DNA of 64,000 nt from Candidatus Helarchaeota archaeon (GCA_019058315.1 JAHPZH010000001.1:817208-881207); one strand, 5' to 3'; counted from the stretch's first letter, positions 33,414 through 43,259 are shown. The notes: generated by a model from the sequence alone, not told the origin. Numbers and translations are program-made.

Positions 33414-35783
33414 CTATTTTTTGATATCATTTAAATTCTTTAGTTCTTCTGCTACATATAAATACAGATTTCTCAAAATATCCTCAATTTCTTCTGATTC
33501 AAATCCGAGAATTTCTAAGAATGCTTTATCAATGATGGTCCTCCCTCTAAAGGGTTTCTCAAACTGTTTTGCTACTGATGGGAATTCCAAATCTTTGATA
33601 TCATCAAAAATTTCAAGCAAATGATTAAAATCTTTATTATTTAATTTAGGAACGAAATATCTCATTAAATCTTCCTTTACTAGTTCTCCCCATGTTCCTC
33701 CAGTTTCTCTTCGAGTTAATAGAAGTTGTATAATTGAAAATGAGCTATTTAACCAAAGTGTTAGAATCTTTGCAGTTTTTACGTCTGTATTTATACAATA
33801 AAAATTCTTAGATGCGACAAGCTTATCCTCACTAAAAAAGGCAATTAATTTGGTTCCTTCTGAAAATCCAAATCGTCTAATGATTAATAAGTGTGCTGAA
33901 CGTTCTAAACCTTTATCACTAATATATGAAAAATCAACTTTAGGAACTTTCAACTCTTTTCTAATTATTTGAAAATCTTCAAATTCATGAAAAATTATGT
34001 AATCAGGTTTTTCTATTGATAATTTATTACAATATGTGTGTGTTTTCAATCCTTTTTTTAGGAATTTCTTTGAAATCTTAAAATGTCTATTGGAATTTTT
34101 TAATCGAACATCAATTTTATCAAGATGCTCTTTTTCAATTATTAATGTTGAACGGGATATCCGTTGGTCACTTAAAGCTCCCACTAGAAATATTGTTTTA
34201 AAAAGCCCAGGAGGATTTGGCTCTAATCCCCGTAAAATATTTTTTATTGAGGTTAAATCTTGAAATTTAATAAGTTTATTTAAACTTCTACCTTTTTCCA
34301 ATAGTCTTTTATAAAAATTATACAAATTACTTTGAATTTCAGGACTGCTGAATCCGACAATATGCCATAAATTATAAATTCCTTCTAATATTTCGGAATG
34401 TTTTATCCATTTAATCTTAAAATATTCATTTTCATAATCCTCTCCTTCAGAAATATTTCTTATTCGTGCTCCAATTCTATTAATCTGTTCTAATTTTAAC
34501 TCATCAATTGATTCAGTCAAATAAATTAATCCAAAAAGTGACGATTTTTTTGTTGGATTTTTTTCTAAAATTAATAAGAAATCTCTTTGAATTGCTGATT
34601 CAGTAAAAGCTACATTTTTAGTTAATTTGATAATATAACGAAATCTATAATTTTTATCTTCAAATAAAAAACGTCTCAAGTCTAGGGTATCACTTCCTCT
34701 GAAAAAACCCGATGGTATAACTGCTGCTATTTTTCCATTATTCTCCAGAATTGCATCTGCCAACAGAATGAAATAGCCCCAATAGCTCATTGATCGAAAA
34801 TTCGACCACTTTGAAGGAAGTTTATTCTTCATACTTTTAGTTAAAAGCTCTTTTCTTGTAAACGGTGGATTCATTAATACAATATCTATGTTTTTAAGAT
34901 TAAAGTTATCTCGGACTTGGCTTGGAAGGGGAGAAATTTTGGTATCCTTGTTTAAATTAAGGGCATTAATAATTCCAATATTAATTTTTTTATTTGATGA
35001 GTTTAAATTTTGTAATTTAAGATTTATAGCCGCTAAATAAGCAGCAAAAGGCATGATATCGAGACCAAATAGATCTTCTAGAATAGAATTATGAATTTTA
35101 TTCAGGTTATTTAATTTAGAATCAGCAATTTTATTTTGGTATAGTGCTAATTTTCTTTTATACGCAGCAATTAATAGAGTTCCAGACCCACAAGCTAAAT
35201 CTACGATTTTTTCACCAGAAGAATCGATTGCTAATTGAGCTAATAGTTCTGCAGCAGCGGGTCTTGTATAGAAAGCCGCAGATTTCTTTCTAGATACACT
35301 TGGTAATGACTCTTGAAAGAGTCTGCCAACAAGATCTTGCTGAATTAATTGCGGATTTAAGGTTTTAAGCTGCTTAATAATATCATTAACATGTTCTAAA
35401 AGAGAAGAATTGTTTGTAAAAATCGAGATTAAATCAAATGAATAAATGAATTTTAAAAATTTATCTTGAACATTTTCAAAATTGTGTTTTAAATCTTCAA
35501 GGCTTCTAAGTGGCTCATCTAATGGTGAAACTTCTCCCGAAAGTATGCTATATTGATGATAAAGAAGAATTTGGTTCACTAATAAATAGCTTGCTAACTC
35601 AGTTACTATCTGATTGTTAAATGTGCTATTTTGTTTTTCATTAGGAATTGAAAATAAACTCAAATTTCTTGAAATTATCTTATTTAATTTAAGTGACATA
35701 TCTTTTGTAAGATTTTTTAAAATATCCGATATAATTTGAATTTTTTTCTTTAAATTATCAATAAATGATTTAAAATTTTGCAT
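33414..35783 (-). CDS. N6-adenine DNA methyltransferase (HsdM/type II-like), apparently orphan
   Basis: A 789-residue DNA methyltransferase. Helical N-terminal domain (1-160), motif X-like AAFYTRP (169-175), SAM motif I VDLACGSGTLL (194-204), and catalytic NPPF (305-308). A long C-terminal part follows, with a target-recognition-like segment ending in a TRRETGGTWGELVKEDLMRY stretch. The organisation is that of gamma-type adenine methyltransferases. No nuclease, helicase or specificity gene adjoins it, so it may be an orphan epigenetic enzyme or act with a distant partner. It differs clearly from the methyltransferase at 25.6 kb. It is separated by only three bases from the cyclo-ligase-like gene upstream, hence probably cotranscribed. 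Confidence 0.85.
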   Translation of the reverse strand: MQNFKSFIDNLKKKIQIISDILKNLTKDMSLKLNKIISRNLSLFSIPNEKQNSTFNNQIVTELASYLLVNQILLYHQYSILSGEVSPLDEPLRSLEDLKHNFENVQDKFLKFIYSFDLISIFTNNSSLLEHVNDIIKQLKTLNPQLIQQDLVGRLFQESLPSVSRKKSAAFYTRPAAAELLAQLAIDSSGEKIVDLACGSGTLLIAAYKRKLALYQNKIADSKLNNLNKIHNSILEDLFGLDIMPFAAYLAAINLKLQNLNSSNKKINIGIINALNLNKDTKISPLPSQVRDNFNLKNIDIVLMNPPFTRKELLTKSMKNKLPSKWSNFRSMSYWGYFILLADAILENNGKIAAVIPSGFFRGSDTLDLRRFLFEDKNYRFRYIIKLTKNVAFTESAIQRDFLLILEKNPTKKSSLFGLIYLTESIDELKLEQINRIGARIRNISEGEDYENEYFKIKWIKHSEILEGIYNLWHIVGFSSPEIQSNLYNFYKRLLEKGRSLNKLIKFQDLTSIKNILRGLEPNPPGLFKTIFLVGALSDQRISRSTLIIEKEHLDKIDVRLKNSNRHFKISKKFLKKGLKTHTYCNKLSIEKPDYIIFHEFEDFQIIRKELKVPKVDFSYISDKGLERSAHLLIIRRFGFSEGTKLIAFFSEDKLVASKNFYCINTDVKTAKILTLWLNSSFSIIQLLLTRRETGGTWGELVKEDLMRYFVPKLNNKDFNHLLEIFDDIKDLEFPSVAKQFEKPFRGRTIIDKAFLEILGFESEEIEDILRNLYLYVAEELKNLNDIKK

Positions 35784-35786
35784 TTT

Positions 35787-36371
35787 CTATTCGATTTTAA
35801 TTAATTCTTTTTCAGTTAATATAAAATTTATCTTTTCATCATGAGATTCTTTTAAATGACTAAAATCTTCAAAAACTTGACTAGAATGGACCAAAGTTCC
35901 TGCTAAAAAGTTTTTTCCTTCGAATTTCTTTTTTAAATACTTAATTTCTCTGTCACCATAACCAGAACCTTTTCCGATTCGATTTCCATTTAAATCAACA
36001 GCCACGCTTCCTACTACTGCAAAATCGACATTTTTTGCTAATTTTTCACCAAATTTAGCTAAATTCTTTATTGTGGTATTAAATCTGCCTTTTATCATTT
36101 TAAATTCCTTCATATGTGGGGTTGCATAAGCTAATACTTTATCATCTTTTAGAATTAAATCTCGTAATGCTTTAAGAGCGAAATCAGGACCTGTAAATAT
36201 ACATAGAGAATTTAGATAATTTGGCAGTAATTTAATTTTTCCAGCTGCTTTATCAGAACCAATAAAATTAGGAATACGCCCATATATTGGGAACGGGAAA
36301 CGAGCAATTCCTTGGTTAGTCATTTTATCCCAAACAAATTTTCTTACAATTGCTTTAGTTTTCCAGATCAA
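35787..36371 (-). CDS. 5-formyltetrahydrofolate cyclo-ligase-like protein
   Basis: A protein of about 194 residues of the MTHFS/YgfA family. It carries the family signature GSVAVDLNGNRIGKGSGYGDRE near the C-terminal third and an N-terminal helix with WDKM...GIARFP. The enzymes convert 5-formyl-THF to 5,10-methenyl-THF with ATP; archaeal homologues may act on other pterins. I start at TTG 36371 because GGAGG lies five bases upstream; the ATG at 36383 precedes this Shine-Dalgarno and has none of its own. It lies three bases upstream of the methyltransferase gene in the same direction. Confidence 0.7.
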   Translation of the reverse strand: MIWKTKAIVRKFVWDKMTNQGIARFPFPIYGRIPNFIGSDKAAGKIKLLPNYLNSLCIFTGPDFALKALRDLILKDDKVLAYATPHMKEFKMIKGRFNTTIKNLAKFGEKLAKNVDFAVVGSVAVDLNGNRIGKGSGYGDREIKYLKKKFEGKNFLAGTLVHSSQVFEDFSHLKESHDEKINFILTEKELIKIE

Positions 36372-36538
36372 AAGAACCTCCATTTTTAATTATATTACTA
36401 AATAATAAAAAAAATTACTAATTTAATTATTCAAAATATAAGGATTGAATTATTTGGTAATTAGCTGAAAAAGGAAGCTGTAAATTTGTGTTAAATAACC
36501 AATTAAAAAAAATAAAAAATTTGATAAATTATGTGTCC

Positions 36539-37378
36539 TTATTCTTGCCGTTTTCGTAATCTTGGTAAAAGCACAAATTGATATACCAGAAATGTCACGC
36601 CTAATCCTGCAAGTAAGATTAAAAGAATTAAATTAAATTGGTCTTGAACTCCACCGATAATATTATCCACTATTAAAGGACCTATTATTGGAGCGGTTGC
36701 AAATGTGTCTAGTAATCCTTTTTCAAAGGGTAATAAAGAATCTCCGAGAAATGCATAAAATAATGATCTTACAATTGAACCTAGGAAGGTCGCAATCAAG
36801 TAATCTCTCCACTTAATTGATTCAACAAAACCAGCACCATATGAAATAATGTCAAATGGTATAAAAGGTATCACTCTTCCTAGTAACACTGTAGCAAAGC
36901 CACGTTTTTCTAACCAACCTTCAACCATCTCTAAATTCTTTTCCCCAATTACGTTTTCAACAACAGGTCTGCCTCCATGTCTTGATATATAAAAACAAAC
37001 GATAGCAGCACCCATACTTCCCACAATACCAATGACGGTTCCAAACACAAGACCATAAATTATACCAATAGCAAGCAGGACCAGTTCACTAGGAATAGGA
37101 ACTAATAATCCTTGGATTACCATAAAGCCTAAGATAATTAAAATACCTATCCATCCAAGCTGTCTGATAGGTATGACTATATATCTTATTACTATATTTG
37201 TTAAAAATGATTCATCTATGAAATAATTATAGACCAAAAGAACAACTGAAAGCACAACCAAACCTATGAAAACTAGAATAATTAGCTTTGTCTTTGTATC
37301 ATGCTTACTAAAATCGAATATTCCTTTAATATAATTTACAAATTTATTTCCAGACTTTTCTTCGCTCATTGTGGTCAT
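36539..37378 (-). CDS. DedA/VTT-domain membrane protein
   Basis: A 279-residue membrane protein with a VTT (DedA/TVP38/TMEM41-type) core. One N-terminal helix (~30-50) is followed by re-entrant and membrane helices with the motifs PIPSELVLLAIG and GRVIPFIPFDIISYGAG, and two C-terminal spans. Some bacterial DedA proteins have been shown to flip undecaprenyl phosphate across the membrane, and eukaryotic relatives are lipid scramblases. Here it adjoins a PAP2 phosphatase and a UppP homologue in the same direction, supporting a job in polyprenyl (dolichyl) phosphate recycling. This link is inferred. Confidence 0.85.
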   Translation of the reverse strand: MTTMSEEKSGNKFVNYIKGIFDFSKHDTKTKLIILVFIGLVVLSVVLLVYNYFIDESFLTNIVIRYIVIPIRQLGWIGILIILGFMVIQGLLVPIPSELVLLAIGIIYGLVFGTVIGIVGSMGAAIVCFYISRHGGRPVVENVIGEKNLEMVEGWLEKRGFATVLLGRVIPFIPFDIISYGAGFVESIKWRDYLIATFLGSIVRSLFYAFLGDSLLPFEKGLLDTFATAPIIGPLIVDNIIGGVQDQFNLILLILLAGLGVTFLVYQFVLLPRLRKRQE

Positions 37379-37562
37379 CTTTTTAATTGAATTCTAAATA
37401 AAAAAATATAGGATTTTAATCCCTTTAATTCGTTTTTTTTAAATTATTCAAAAATGTTCTTAAAAATTTCTAAATGTGTTGTATTTATAATGCTTGAAAT
37501 GAATTCCTAGGGATCATACTGTGAAATAATTAAAAATAGATAAAAATAGAAAAAATTTGGGT

Positions 37563-38291
37563 CTAATGAATCAATGAACCCACTATACTAATTGCGATAT
37601 AGATTGATAATGCGACTGCGAATACTATAAATGGCAATTTATCATCTAGTTTGTCAATGAGGAATTTACTGAAAAAAATATAACTTAATAACCCTAACCC
37701 AATACCTACTAGACTACCGACGATTATATCCGTTGGAAAATGTACACCAACATAAACCCTTGCAAAAGCTGACAAATAACCAAATAGACTAAATAATATC
37801 TTGTATATTCTATTCTCAAATTTTAATAATAATGGTGCTATTACACAGAATCCTGATGCAGAGTGTCCTGAGGGAAAGCTATAGCCACCGGCAGATGTAA
37901 GTGGATTTAAGAATAACATTAGAGGCCATTGATCAAAAGGTCTTGGTCTTGCAAAAATTAATTTTAAAATATTTATTAGTGGTTCTTCAAATGCAAAAGC
38001 AATTAAACTTACCATTAAAATAATTTTCCATTCATCTAAAACCGGCACTTTATCTTTAGCAATTGCAGCTATCAATAATAGAATAAAAAACATTGCTACG
38101 AATATATAATGAATAAAAGATGTTTCAATTATAAATAAAACATTCAATATTGTATAAATTGGATGGCTTGTTGCTCCGTTAATAGAAATCATAATAGAAT
38201 TATCAAATGGTATTGCAGGTATTAAAAGAACAAATAGTATGGCAGAAACTATTATTATTAAAATCCGATTTTCATTAGAAACTTCTTCCAT
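37563..38291 (-). CDS. PAP2-family membrane phosphatase
   Basis: A 242-residue membrane phosphatase with about six helices. All three PAP2 motifs are present: KX6RP (KLIFARPRP, ~109-117), PSGH (~140-143) and a (S/A)RX5HX3D motif (ARVYVGVHFPTD, ~175-186), so it should be active. Family members dephosphorylate lipid phosphates or pyrophosphates, including polyprenyl carriers, with the active site on the outer side. Placed between DedA and UppP homologues. Confidence 0.87.
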   Translation of the reverse strand: MEEVSNENRILIIIVSAILFVLLIPAIPFDNSIMISINGATSHPIYTILNVLFIIETSFIHYIFVAMFFILLLIAAIAKDKVPVLDEWKIILMVSLIAFAFEEPLINILKLIFARPRPFDQWPLMLFLNPLTSAGGYSFPSGHSASGFCVIAPLLLKFENRIYKILFSLFGYLSAFARVYVGVHFPTDIIVGSLVGIGLGLLSYIFFSKFLIDKLDDKLPFIVFAVALSIYIAISIVGSLIH

Positions 38292-38373
38292 TTAAATCCC
38301 ACTGTGCTAATTTTGATGTTAAATATTATTAATCAGAATTATTTTTAAATTTATTATCTATTAAAAAAAGAAA

Positions 38374-39258
38374 TTAAATGATGGCTAAACCAATAATTAC
38401 CAATATTATTGCAACAGCTCCAAATGCAATGCAGAAGTAACCAAATGAAATTTTCTGGGCAATACGAATTAAGATTTCCATTGTAACAAGTCCAACGATG
38501 AATGCAACACCTATCATAATAATCACTCCAGTAATATCTCCCGGAATTTGGAAATCACTTTGAATAAAATCAAATCCAGCAGCTGCGATAATAGCAGGTA
38601 GACTCATCAAGAATGATAGATAAAGTGCGGTCTCCGCTTTATAATCACGTGAAAGTAAATAGGAATTAGTTACTCCACTCCTTGAAATACCCGGTAATAT
38701 AGCAACACCTTGAACTAAGCCAGCAAGAATTGAGTCTTTATCAGTGATATCATCTTTTGTTCGGGAACCTTGAAGTTTCTCCAAAGTTATCGTTAATAAA
38801 ATTCCTGTAATTACTAGAAAGATTCCAATAATTAAAGAAACAATATCTCCAAATATCGAATTTTCTAAAAATTCGCCTATTAAGAAATATAATGGTATTG
38901 CTGTAATTGCGGTACAAAGAGTAGCAATTATTATAAATTTCCTTAAAATTTTTGATTCTTCAGTCTTCCCCGTAAGCATATCTAACCAATCACGGAAAAA
39001 TCGAATTAAAACAGAGCCAGCTGTGCCTAAATGAGCCCAAATTGAAAGCGAAAACGCAAGTGATGGATTTATATTAAAAGCGTTAATTGCTAACAACATA
39101 GTTTGCCCTTCACTTGAAATAGGTAACCATTCGACTATGCCTTGAAGCAATCCTAGTAGAGCATAAACAACTATATCAATACTTTGAAATGGAGCTAAAA
39201 TATCAATACCTTGATAAAGTGCTACTATGTAAAAAATGATAAATTCTTCCATAGACAT
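38374..39258 (-). CDS. UppP/BacA-type undecaprenyl-diphosphatase homologue
   Basis: A 294-residue membrane protein with about eight helices. The two UppP signatures are present: QGIVEWLPISSEGQ (residues 39-52) and PGISRSGVTNS (~188-198). The QXXXE form of the acidic motif and the arginine/serine of the second motif are kept. The usual SSTGH is SSEGQ, so the conserved His is replaced by Gln. In bacteria the enzyme removes a phosphate from C55-PP; in archaea a C50-60 polyprenyl/dolichyl carrier is expected. First gene of the lipid-carrier trio in the direction of transcription. Confidence 0.82.
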   Translation of the reverse strand: MSMEEFIIFYIVALYQGIDILAPFQSIDIVVYALLGLLQGIVEWLPISSEGQTMLLAINAFNINPSLAFSLSIWAHLGTAGSVLIRFFRDWLDMLTGKTEESKILRKFIIIATLCTAITAIPLYFLIGEFLENSIFGDIVSLIIGIFLVITGILLTITLEKLQGSRTKDDITDKDSILAGLVQGVAILPGISRSGVTNSYLLSRDYKAETALYLSFLMSLPAIIAAAGFDFIQSDFQIPGDITGVIIMIGVAFIVGLVTMEILIRIAQKISFGYFCIAFGAVAIILVIIGLAII

Positions 39259-39378
39259 AAATTAAACCATTTAATTAAAATTCTTTTCTTAGTCATAACA
39301 AAATTATTGTAGTAAGAATTTTAAGAAATAATAAATACATTAGTATTAACCTTATGAATTAAAAAAAGTTGAAAAATT

Positions 39379-40656
39379 ATGATTTTGAAAGAGGATATGG
39401 AAGAAGCTAAGGAGAGAATGAAAGCTTGGTGGGATCATGAGATAATTGATCGCCCAGTCATCGCATATTTTCATCCACGTCCAAAAGTTCCTTTCAAAGG
39501 TATATTCTCTTTTTGGTGTTTAGCAAAAAATTATGATGCAATTGAGGAATGTCTTAATGATTATGAAACAAAGACAGAGGGAATTTATTTTGGAGGGGAA
39601 AATATACCTGTTTATTTCCCAAATTATGGACCAGGGATTATGGCAGCGGTTCTAGGTGTTGAACCTGAATTTAAAGCAAGTACTATGTGGTTTGATAAAC
39701 CCACTGATCTAAAAGATATCGTATCAACACTCGAAAATGTAAAATTAAATAAAAGTAATGAATGGTATTCACGCTTAATACGCATTACAGAATATGCTGC
39801 TAAAAGGGCTAAAGGAAAATATCAAGTCGCCATGACTGATTTAGGCGGAGTTTTAGATATCCTTTCTTCCTTTCTAGGTCCTGAAACTATCGTTATAGCC
39901 ATCAGAGAACAACCAGAAATTATAAATACGTGTCGAGCCATTATTCTAGAAAAATTATTAAAAACCTACGATGTACTTCAAAATATTATTGATAAATATA
40001 GTGATGGATGTAGTAGTTGGCAATTTGTCTGGTGCCATAAACATTGGTATCCAATTCAATGCGATATTAGTGCAATGTTCTCCCCTAAATGGTTTAAACA
40101 GTTCGTATTACCCGATATTATTGAACAAGCTGAGAATTTAGATTACGCAATTTATCATTTAGATGGACCGTTTGCTCTTAAGTTTTTAGACGATCTATTA
40201 GCTGCCCCAGCAATAACAGGAATTCAATGGGTACCTGGAGCGGGACAACCTCCAGATGGAGCAGAAAAATGGATGCCAGTTTATAAAAAAATCCAAAAAG
40301 CGGAAAAAAATATTGTGATGGACCCTCCCCCCAAATTAGTCCCCCATGTCTATAAAGTATTAGACTCAAAGGGATTATTCGCCCGTGGAATATTCCTAAC
40401 CGATTCTATAGCGCAATTCTATTTACCCACATTTATTAAAGGTTATGGAGGCGAATTAGTCCAAAAACTTATTTCGTGGCTAAAAGAACATAAATTAAGT
40501 TTAACAAGAGATAATTTGAAAACTTTTCTTTCTGAAAAGAATATAGAGGTTAGTAAAGCTATTAGACGAACATTATACCAGGAAACCAAAAATATTCTAG
40601 CAAAGGGAGATTCTGATTTATATAATATATCCAGAGCAGCATCATTTATTGAATAA
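39379..40656 (+). CDS. URO-D-fold protein (uroporphyrinogen decarboxylase-like), HxD variant
   Basis: A 425-residue protein resembling the URO-D/methyltransferase barrel superfamily. The N-terminal part has an AWWDHEIIDRPVI motif; the core has TDLGGVLDILSSFLG and a metal-region-like YHLDGP. Zinc-dependent corrinoid methyltransferases of this superfamily use H-X-C; here the position reads H-L-D, so zinc-thiolate chemistry is unlikely. Haem-type uroporphyrinogen decarboxylation is also unlikely because no other tetrapyrrole gene is present. Similar proteins occur near sugar-degradation genes, which fits this neighbourhood. It diverges from the UppP gene and is followed 48 bases later by a small gene. 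Function is not known. Confidence 0.7.
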   Translation: MILKEDMEEAKERMKAWWDHEIIDRPVIAYFHPRPKVPFKGIFSFWCLAKNYDAIEECLNDYETKTEGIYFGGENIPVYFPNYGPGIMAAVLGVEPEFKASTMWFDKPTDLKDIVSTLENVKLNKSNEWYSRLIRITEYAAKRAKGKYQVAMTDLGGVLDILSSFLGPETIVIAIREQPEIINTCRAIILEKLLKTYDVLQNIIDKYSDGCSSWQFVWCHKHWYPIQCDISAMFSPKWFKQFVLPDIIEQAENLDYAIYHLDGPFALKFLDDLLAAPAITGIQWVPGAGQPPDGAEKWMPVYKKIQKAEKNIVMDPPPKLVPHVYKVLDSKGLFARGIFLTDSIAQFYLPTFIKGYGGELVQKLISWLKEHKLSLTRDNLKTFLSEKNIEVSKAIRRTLYQETKNILAKGDSDLYNISRAASFIE

Positions 40657-40704
40657 TAACACAAGAATCCAAAATTTTATTAATAAATAAAATTCAAAGA
40701 AAAT

Positions 40705-41199
40705 ATGAATCTAATTTTTAAAAATTTCCGACTAATTGAAGAGGATACAATAAGCAAATTAACTGAACTTGAGAAAGAGCAAATGCTTATTGCTGGAAAA
40801 GCATGTTGGGACACTCCAGTAGAAAGTATTATACATAACCTTGATGACGTTTTAGGACAAACTTATGAGGGGAATTGTGAACTTTGGCAGGTATTTAGCA
40901 AGAAAGATCCAGAAAAACCCCTCTATGATGTTTGGGTGTTTAATGTTGATACAGCTGTAGTATTTTATGCAAATACCAATAAAGATACTGGTGTAGGAAT
41001 GATTCAAAATTACTTCACCATAATAGAAGAAGAAACTGAAGAGGCGAAACAATTAGCAGACGATTTACAGACAGCTTTTATAAATCGACCGGAAATAGAT
41101 TATCTGGAAACCGGAGGACCCGCTAAAGCCTACCATGATGCAGTAAGAAAAATCCAAAAATCAGAAGAGGATGAAAAAACTAAAAAAAATAAAAAATAA
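40705..41199 (+). CDS. Uncharacterised small soluble protein
   Basis: A 164-residue soluble protein that I do not recognise. It is acidic and alpha/beta in pattern, with FNVDTAVVFYANTNKDTGVGMIQNYF in the middle and a lysine/glutamate-rich C-terminal tail that is probably disordered. It starts 48 bases after the URO-D-like gene in the same direction, so the two are probably cotranscribed. Confidence 0.65.
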   Translation: MNLIFKNFRLIEEDTISKLTELEKEQMLIAGKACWDTPVESIIHNLDDVLGQTYEGNCELWQVFSKKDPEKPLYDVWVFNVDTAVVFYANTNKDTGVGMIQNYFTIIEEETEEAKQLADDLQTAFINRPEIDYLETGGPAKAYHDAVRKIQKSEEDEKTKKNKK

Positions 41200-41228
41200 A
41201 AAATTAGTTTATGAAGTTCAAAATTTAA

Positions 41229-43259
41229 TTAAGCTGTATATTCTATTTCATCATGCAAATGAAGATCTCTTGATGAACTACCTATATATATTTTAAAAAT
41301 GCCCGGTTCCGCTTTCCAGCTATGAGTTTTTTCATCATAAAATGAGAAATCTCCTTTATTAAGCTCAAATGTTACTTTAACCTTTTTACCAGGTTTCAAT
41401 TTTATTTTTCTAAACCCCTTAAGCTCTTTTATAGGTCTTTCCACACTTGATTCAACATCTTGAATATATAATTGAACTACTTCTGCTCCTTCACGCTTAC
41501 CTGAGTTAAGAATATCGCAAGATACTGTAATTTTATCGTTTTTAGATATTCTTTTTTTGCTAATTTGAAGGTTCTCATATTTAAAAGTGGTATAGGATAG
41601 ACCAAAACCGAATGGAAATAGAGGTTCAATATTTTCTTTATCAAAATATCGATAGCCAACAAAGATACCCTCATCATAAAACACTTTTTCATTACCCGGA
41701 AAAGTCCTTTTTGATTTATGGGCTGGTGAATCTGATAGTTTTTTAGGAAAAGTCATTGGGAGCTTTCCAGAGGGATTTACATCTCCAAAAATAACATTTG
41801 CTATGGCAATTCCTGCCTCCATCCCAGCATACCAAGCCTCAATTACCGCTGGTACCTTTTCAATCCAGCCATCCATGGGAACAGGACTACCATTTACGAG
41901 AACAACTATAGTATTTTTATTTTCTCTGATCGTGTTATTAATTAATTCAACCTGTTCTGTAGGAAGATCAAATGATTTTCTGTCTTTTCCCTCTGAATCA
42001 CTTTCGAATTTATGACTAAGTCCTATAACAACAATGACTACATCTGCTTCTGATGGCAACTCTGTTAATTCGACTTTTCCTTCACACTTTTTTTCAATTC
42101 CAGAAAGAGGTGTAATTTCATAAAGTGCTCGAACCATTGAGCTACCACCAGCCATAGCTATCTTTTGATTTGCATTAGGTCCAATTACTGCAATTTTTTT
42201 CAACTTCTTTATATCAAGTGGTAATAGATTGTTTTCATTTTTTAAGAGAACAATACCTTCTTCAGCTATTTTTCGAGCTATTGCTTGATGTTCTGGTGTA
42301 TTTAAACTGCCTTTTGGAAGAGTTTTTTCATTATCAAAAAGACCTACAAGAAACATTACTCTTAGTAATCTTCTAATATTTTCATTAAAGGTTTCTTCAG
42401 TAAATTTACCTTCTTCGAACGCTTTTATTAATTTACTCTTTCGAAACTTGGATGCAGCTGGCATTTCAAGAGTTAGACCACCATTTATACAGCTTTCGGG
42501 GCCTTTTGTTTTTGTAGTAGCTCCCCAATCGGAAACTACGAATCCACGAAACCCCCATTCATTTCTCAATTTATCTACTAAAAGATATTTATTTTCAGAA
42601 CCATAAATTCCATTTACTTTATTGTAACAAGACATAAAAGACCAAGCGTCCGCCTCACGAACGGAAGCTTCAAAAGCAGGAAAGTAAATTTCATGAAGAG
42701 CTCTCTCACTTACTTCTGAAGAAACAGTTAATCGTTTTGTTTCTTGATTATTTGCTACAAAATGTTTTACACAAGCAGCAATTCTCTGACTTTGAAGCCC
42801 CTTTACAACAGCAACTGTTAAAACTTTATTTAAATATGGATCTTCAGATTGATATTCAAAAGTCCTGCCACAAAGAGGGGTTCTTTGAATATTTACTCCA
42901 GGAGCCAGAAGCATATGATACCCAAAATGTCGGACTTCTTGAGCTATTGCGATTCCGAATTTTTCAGAAAGTTCTGGATTCCAAGTAGCACTTCTACAAA
43001 TGGCAACTGGAAAATAAGTAGTTTTTTCACGAAAATAAATTCCGGTACCTACCCCATGAGGACCATCTGTCATTCTAAACGATTTTATACCTATACGTTC
43101 AATAGGTTTTGTATGAAAAATTTTTCTTCCTGAAGATATCTTGAATTTTTCTTCTAAAGTTAATCGACTTAAAAGATCTTCAACACGTTTTTCTAAATCT
43201 AAATTGCTATTCATAAATGGTAATTTGGAAATTTCATCCTTAGATAATTTTTCTTCCAT
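41229..43259 (-). CDS. GH3 beta-glycosidase (beta-glucosidase type)
   Basis: A 676-residue GH3 enzyme. TIM-barrel N-terminal domain with MTDGPHGVG, the conserved KHFV pair and the nucleophile Asp in VVSDWGAT (around residue 243). The C-terminal sandwich and a fibronectin-III-like domain (~560-670, ending EPGIFKIYIGSSSRDL) follow. It should hydrolyse beta-glucosides or related oligosaccharides with retention. There is no signal peptide, so it works inside the cell. It lies in a run of minus-strand glycosidase genes with gaps of 45-86 bases. Confidence 0.9.
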   Translation of the reverse strand: MEEKLSKDEISKLPFMNSNLDLEKRVEDLLSRLTLEEKFKISSGRKIFHTKPIERIGIKSFRMTDGPHGVGTGIYFREKTTYFPVAICRSATWNPELSEKFGIAIAQEVRHFGYHMLLAPGVNIQRTPLCGRTFEYQSEDPYLNKVLTVAVVKGLQSQRIAACVKHFVANNQETKRLTVSSEVSERALHEIYFPAFEASVREADAWSFMSCYNKVNGIYGSENKYLLVDKLRNEWGFRGFVVSDWGATTKTKGPESCINGGLTLEMPAASKFRKSKLIKAFEEGKFTEETFNENIRRLLRVMFLVGLFDNEKTLPKGSLNTPEHQAIARKIAEEGIVLLKNENNLLPLDIKKLKKIAVIGPNANQKIAMAGGSSMVRALYEITPLSGIEKKCEGKVELTELPSEADVVIVVIGLSHKFESDSEGKDRKSFDLPTEQVELINNTIRENKNTIVVLVNGSPVPMDGWIEKVPAVIEAWYAGMEAGIAIANVIFGDVNPSGKLPMTFPKKLSDSPAHKSKRTFPGNEKVFYDEGIFVGYRYFDKENIEPLFPFGFGLSYTTFKYENLQISKKRISKNDKITVSCDILNSGKREGAEVVQLYIQDVESSVERPIKELKGFRKIKLKPGKKVKVTFELNKGDFSFYDEKTHSWKAEPGIFKIYIGSSSRDLHLHDEIEYTA

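Noticed and set aside
39379..40656. Haem-pathway uroporphyrinogen decarboxylase
   Set aside because: No tetrapyrrole genes nearby, and the N-terminal and active-site segments differ from haem-pathway enzymes.
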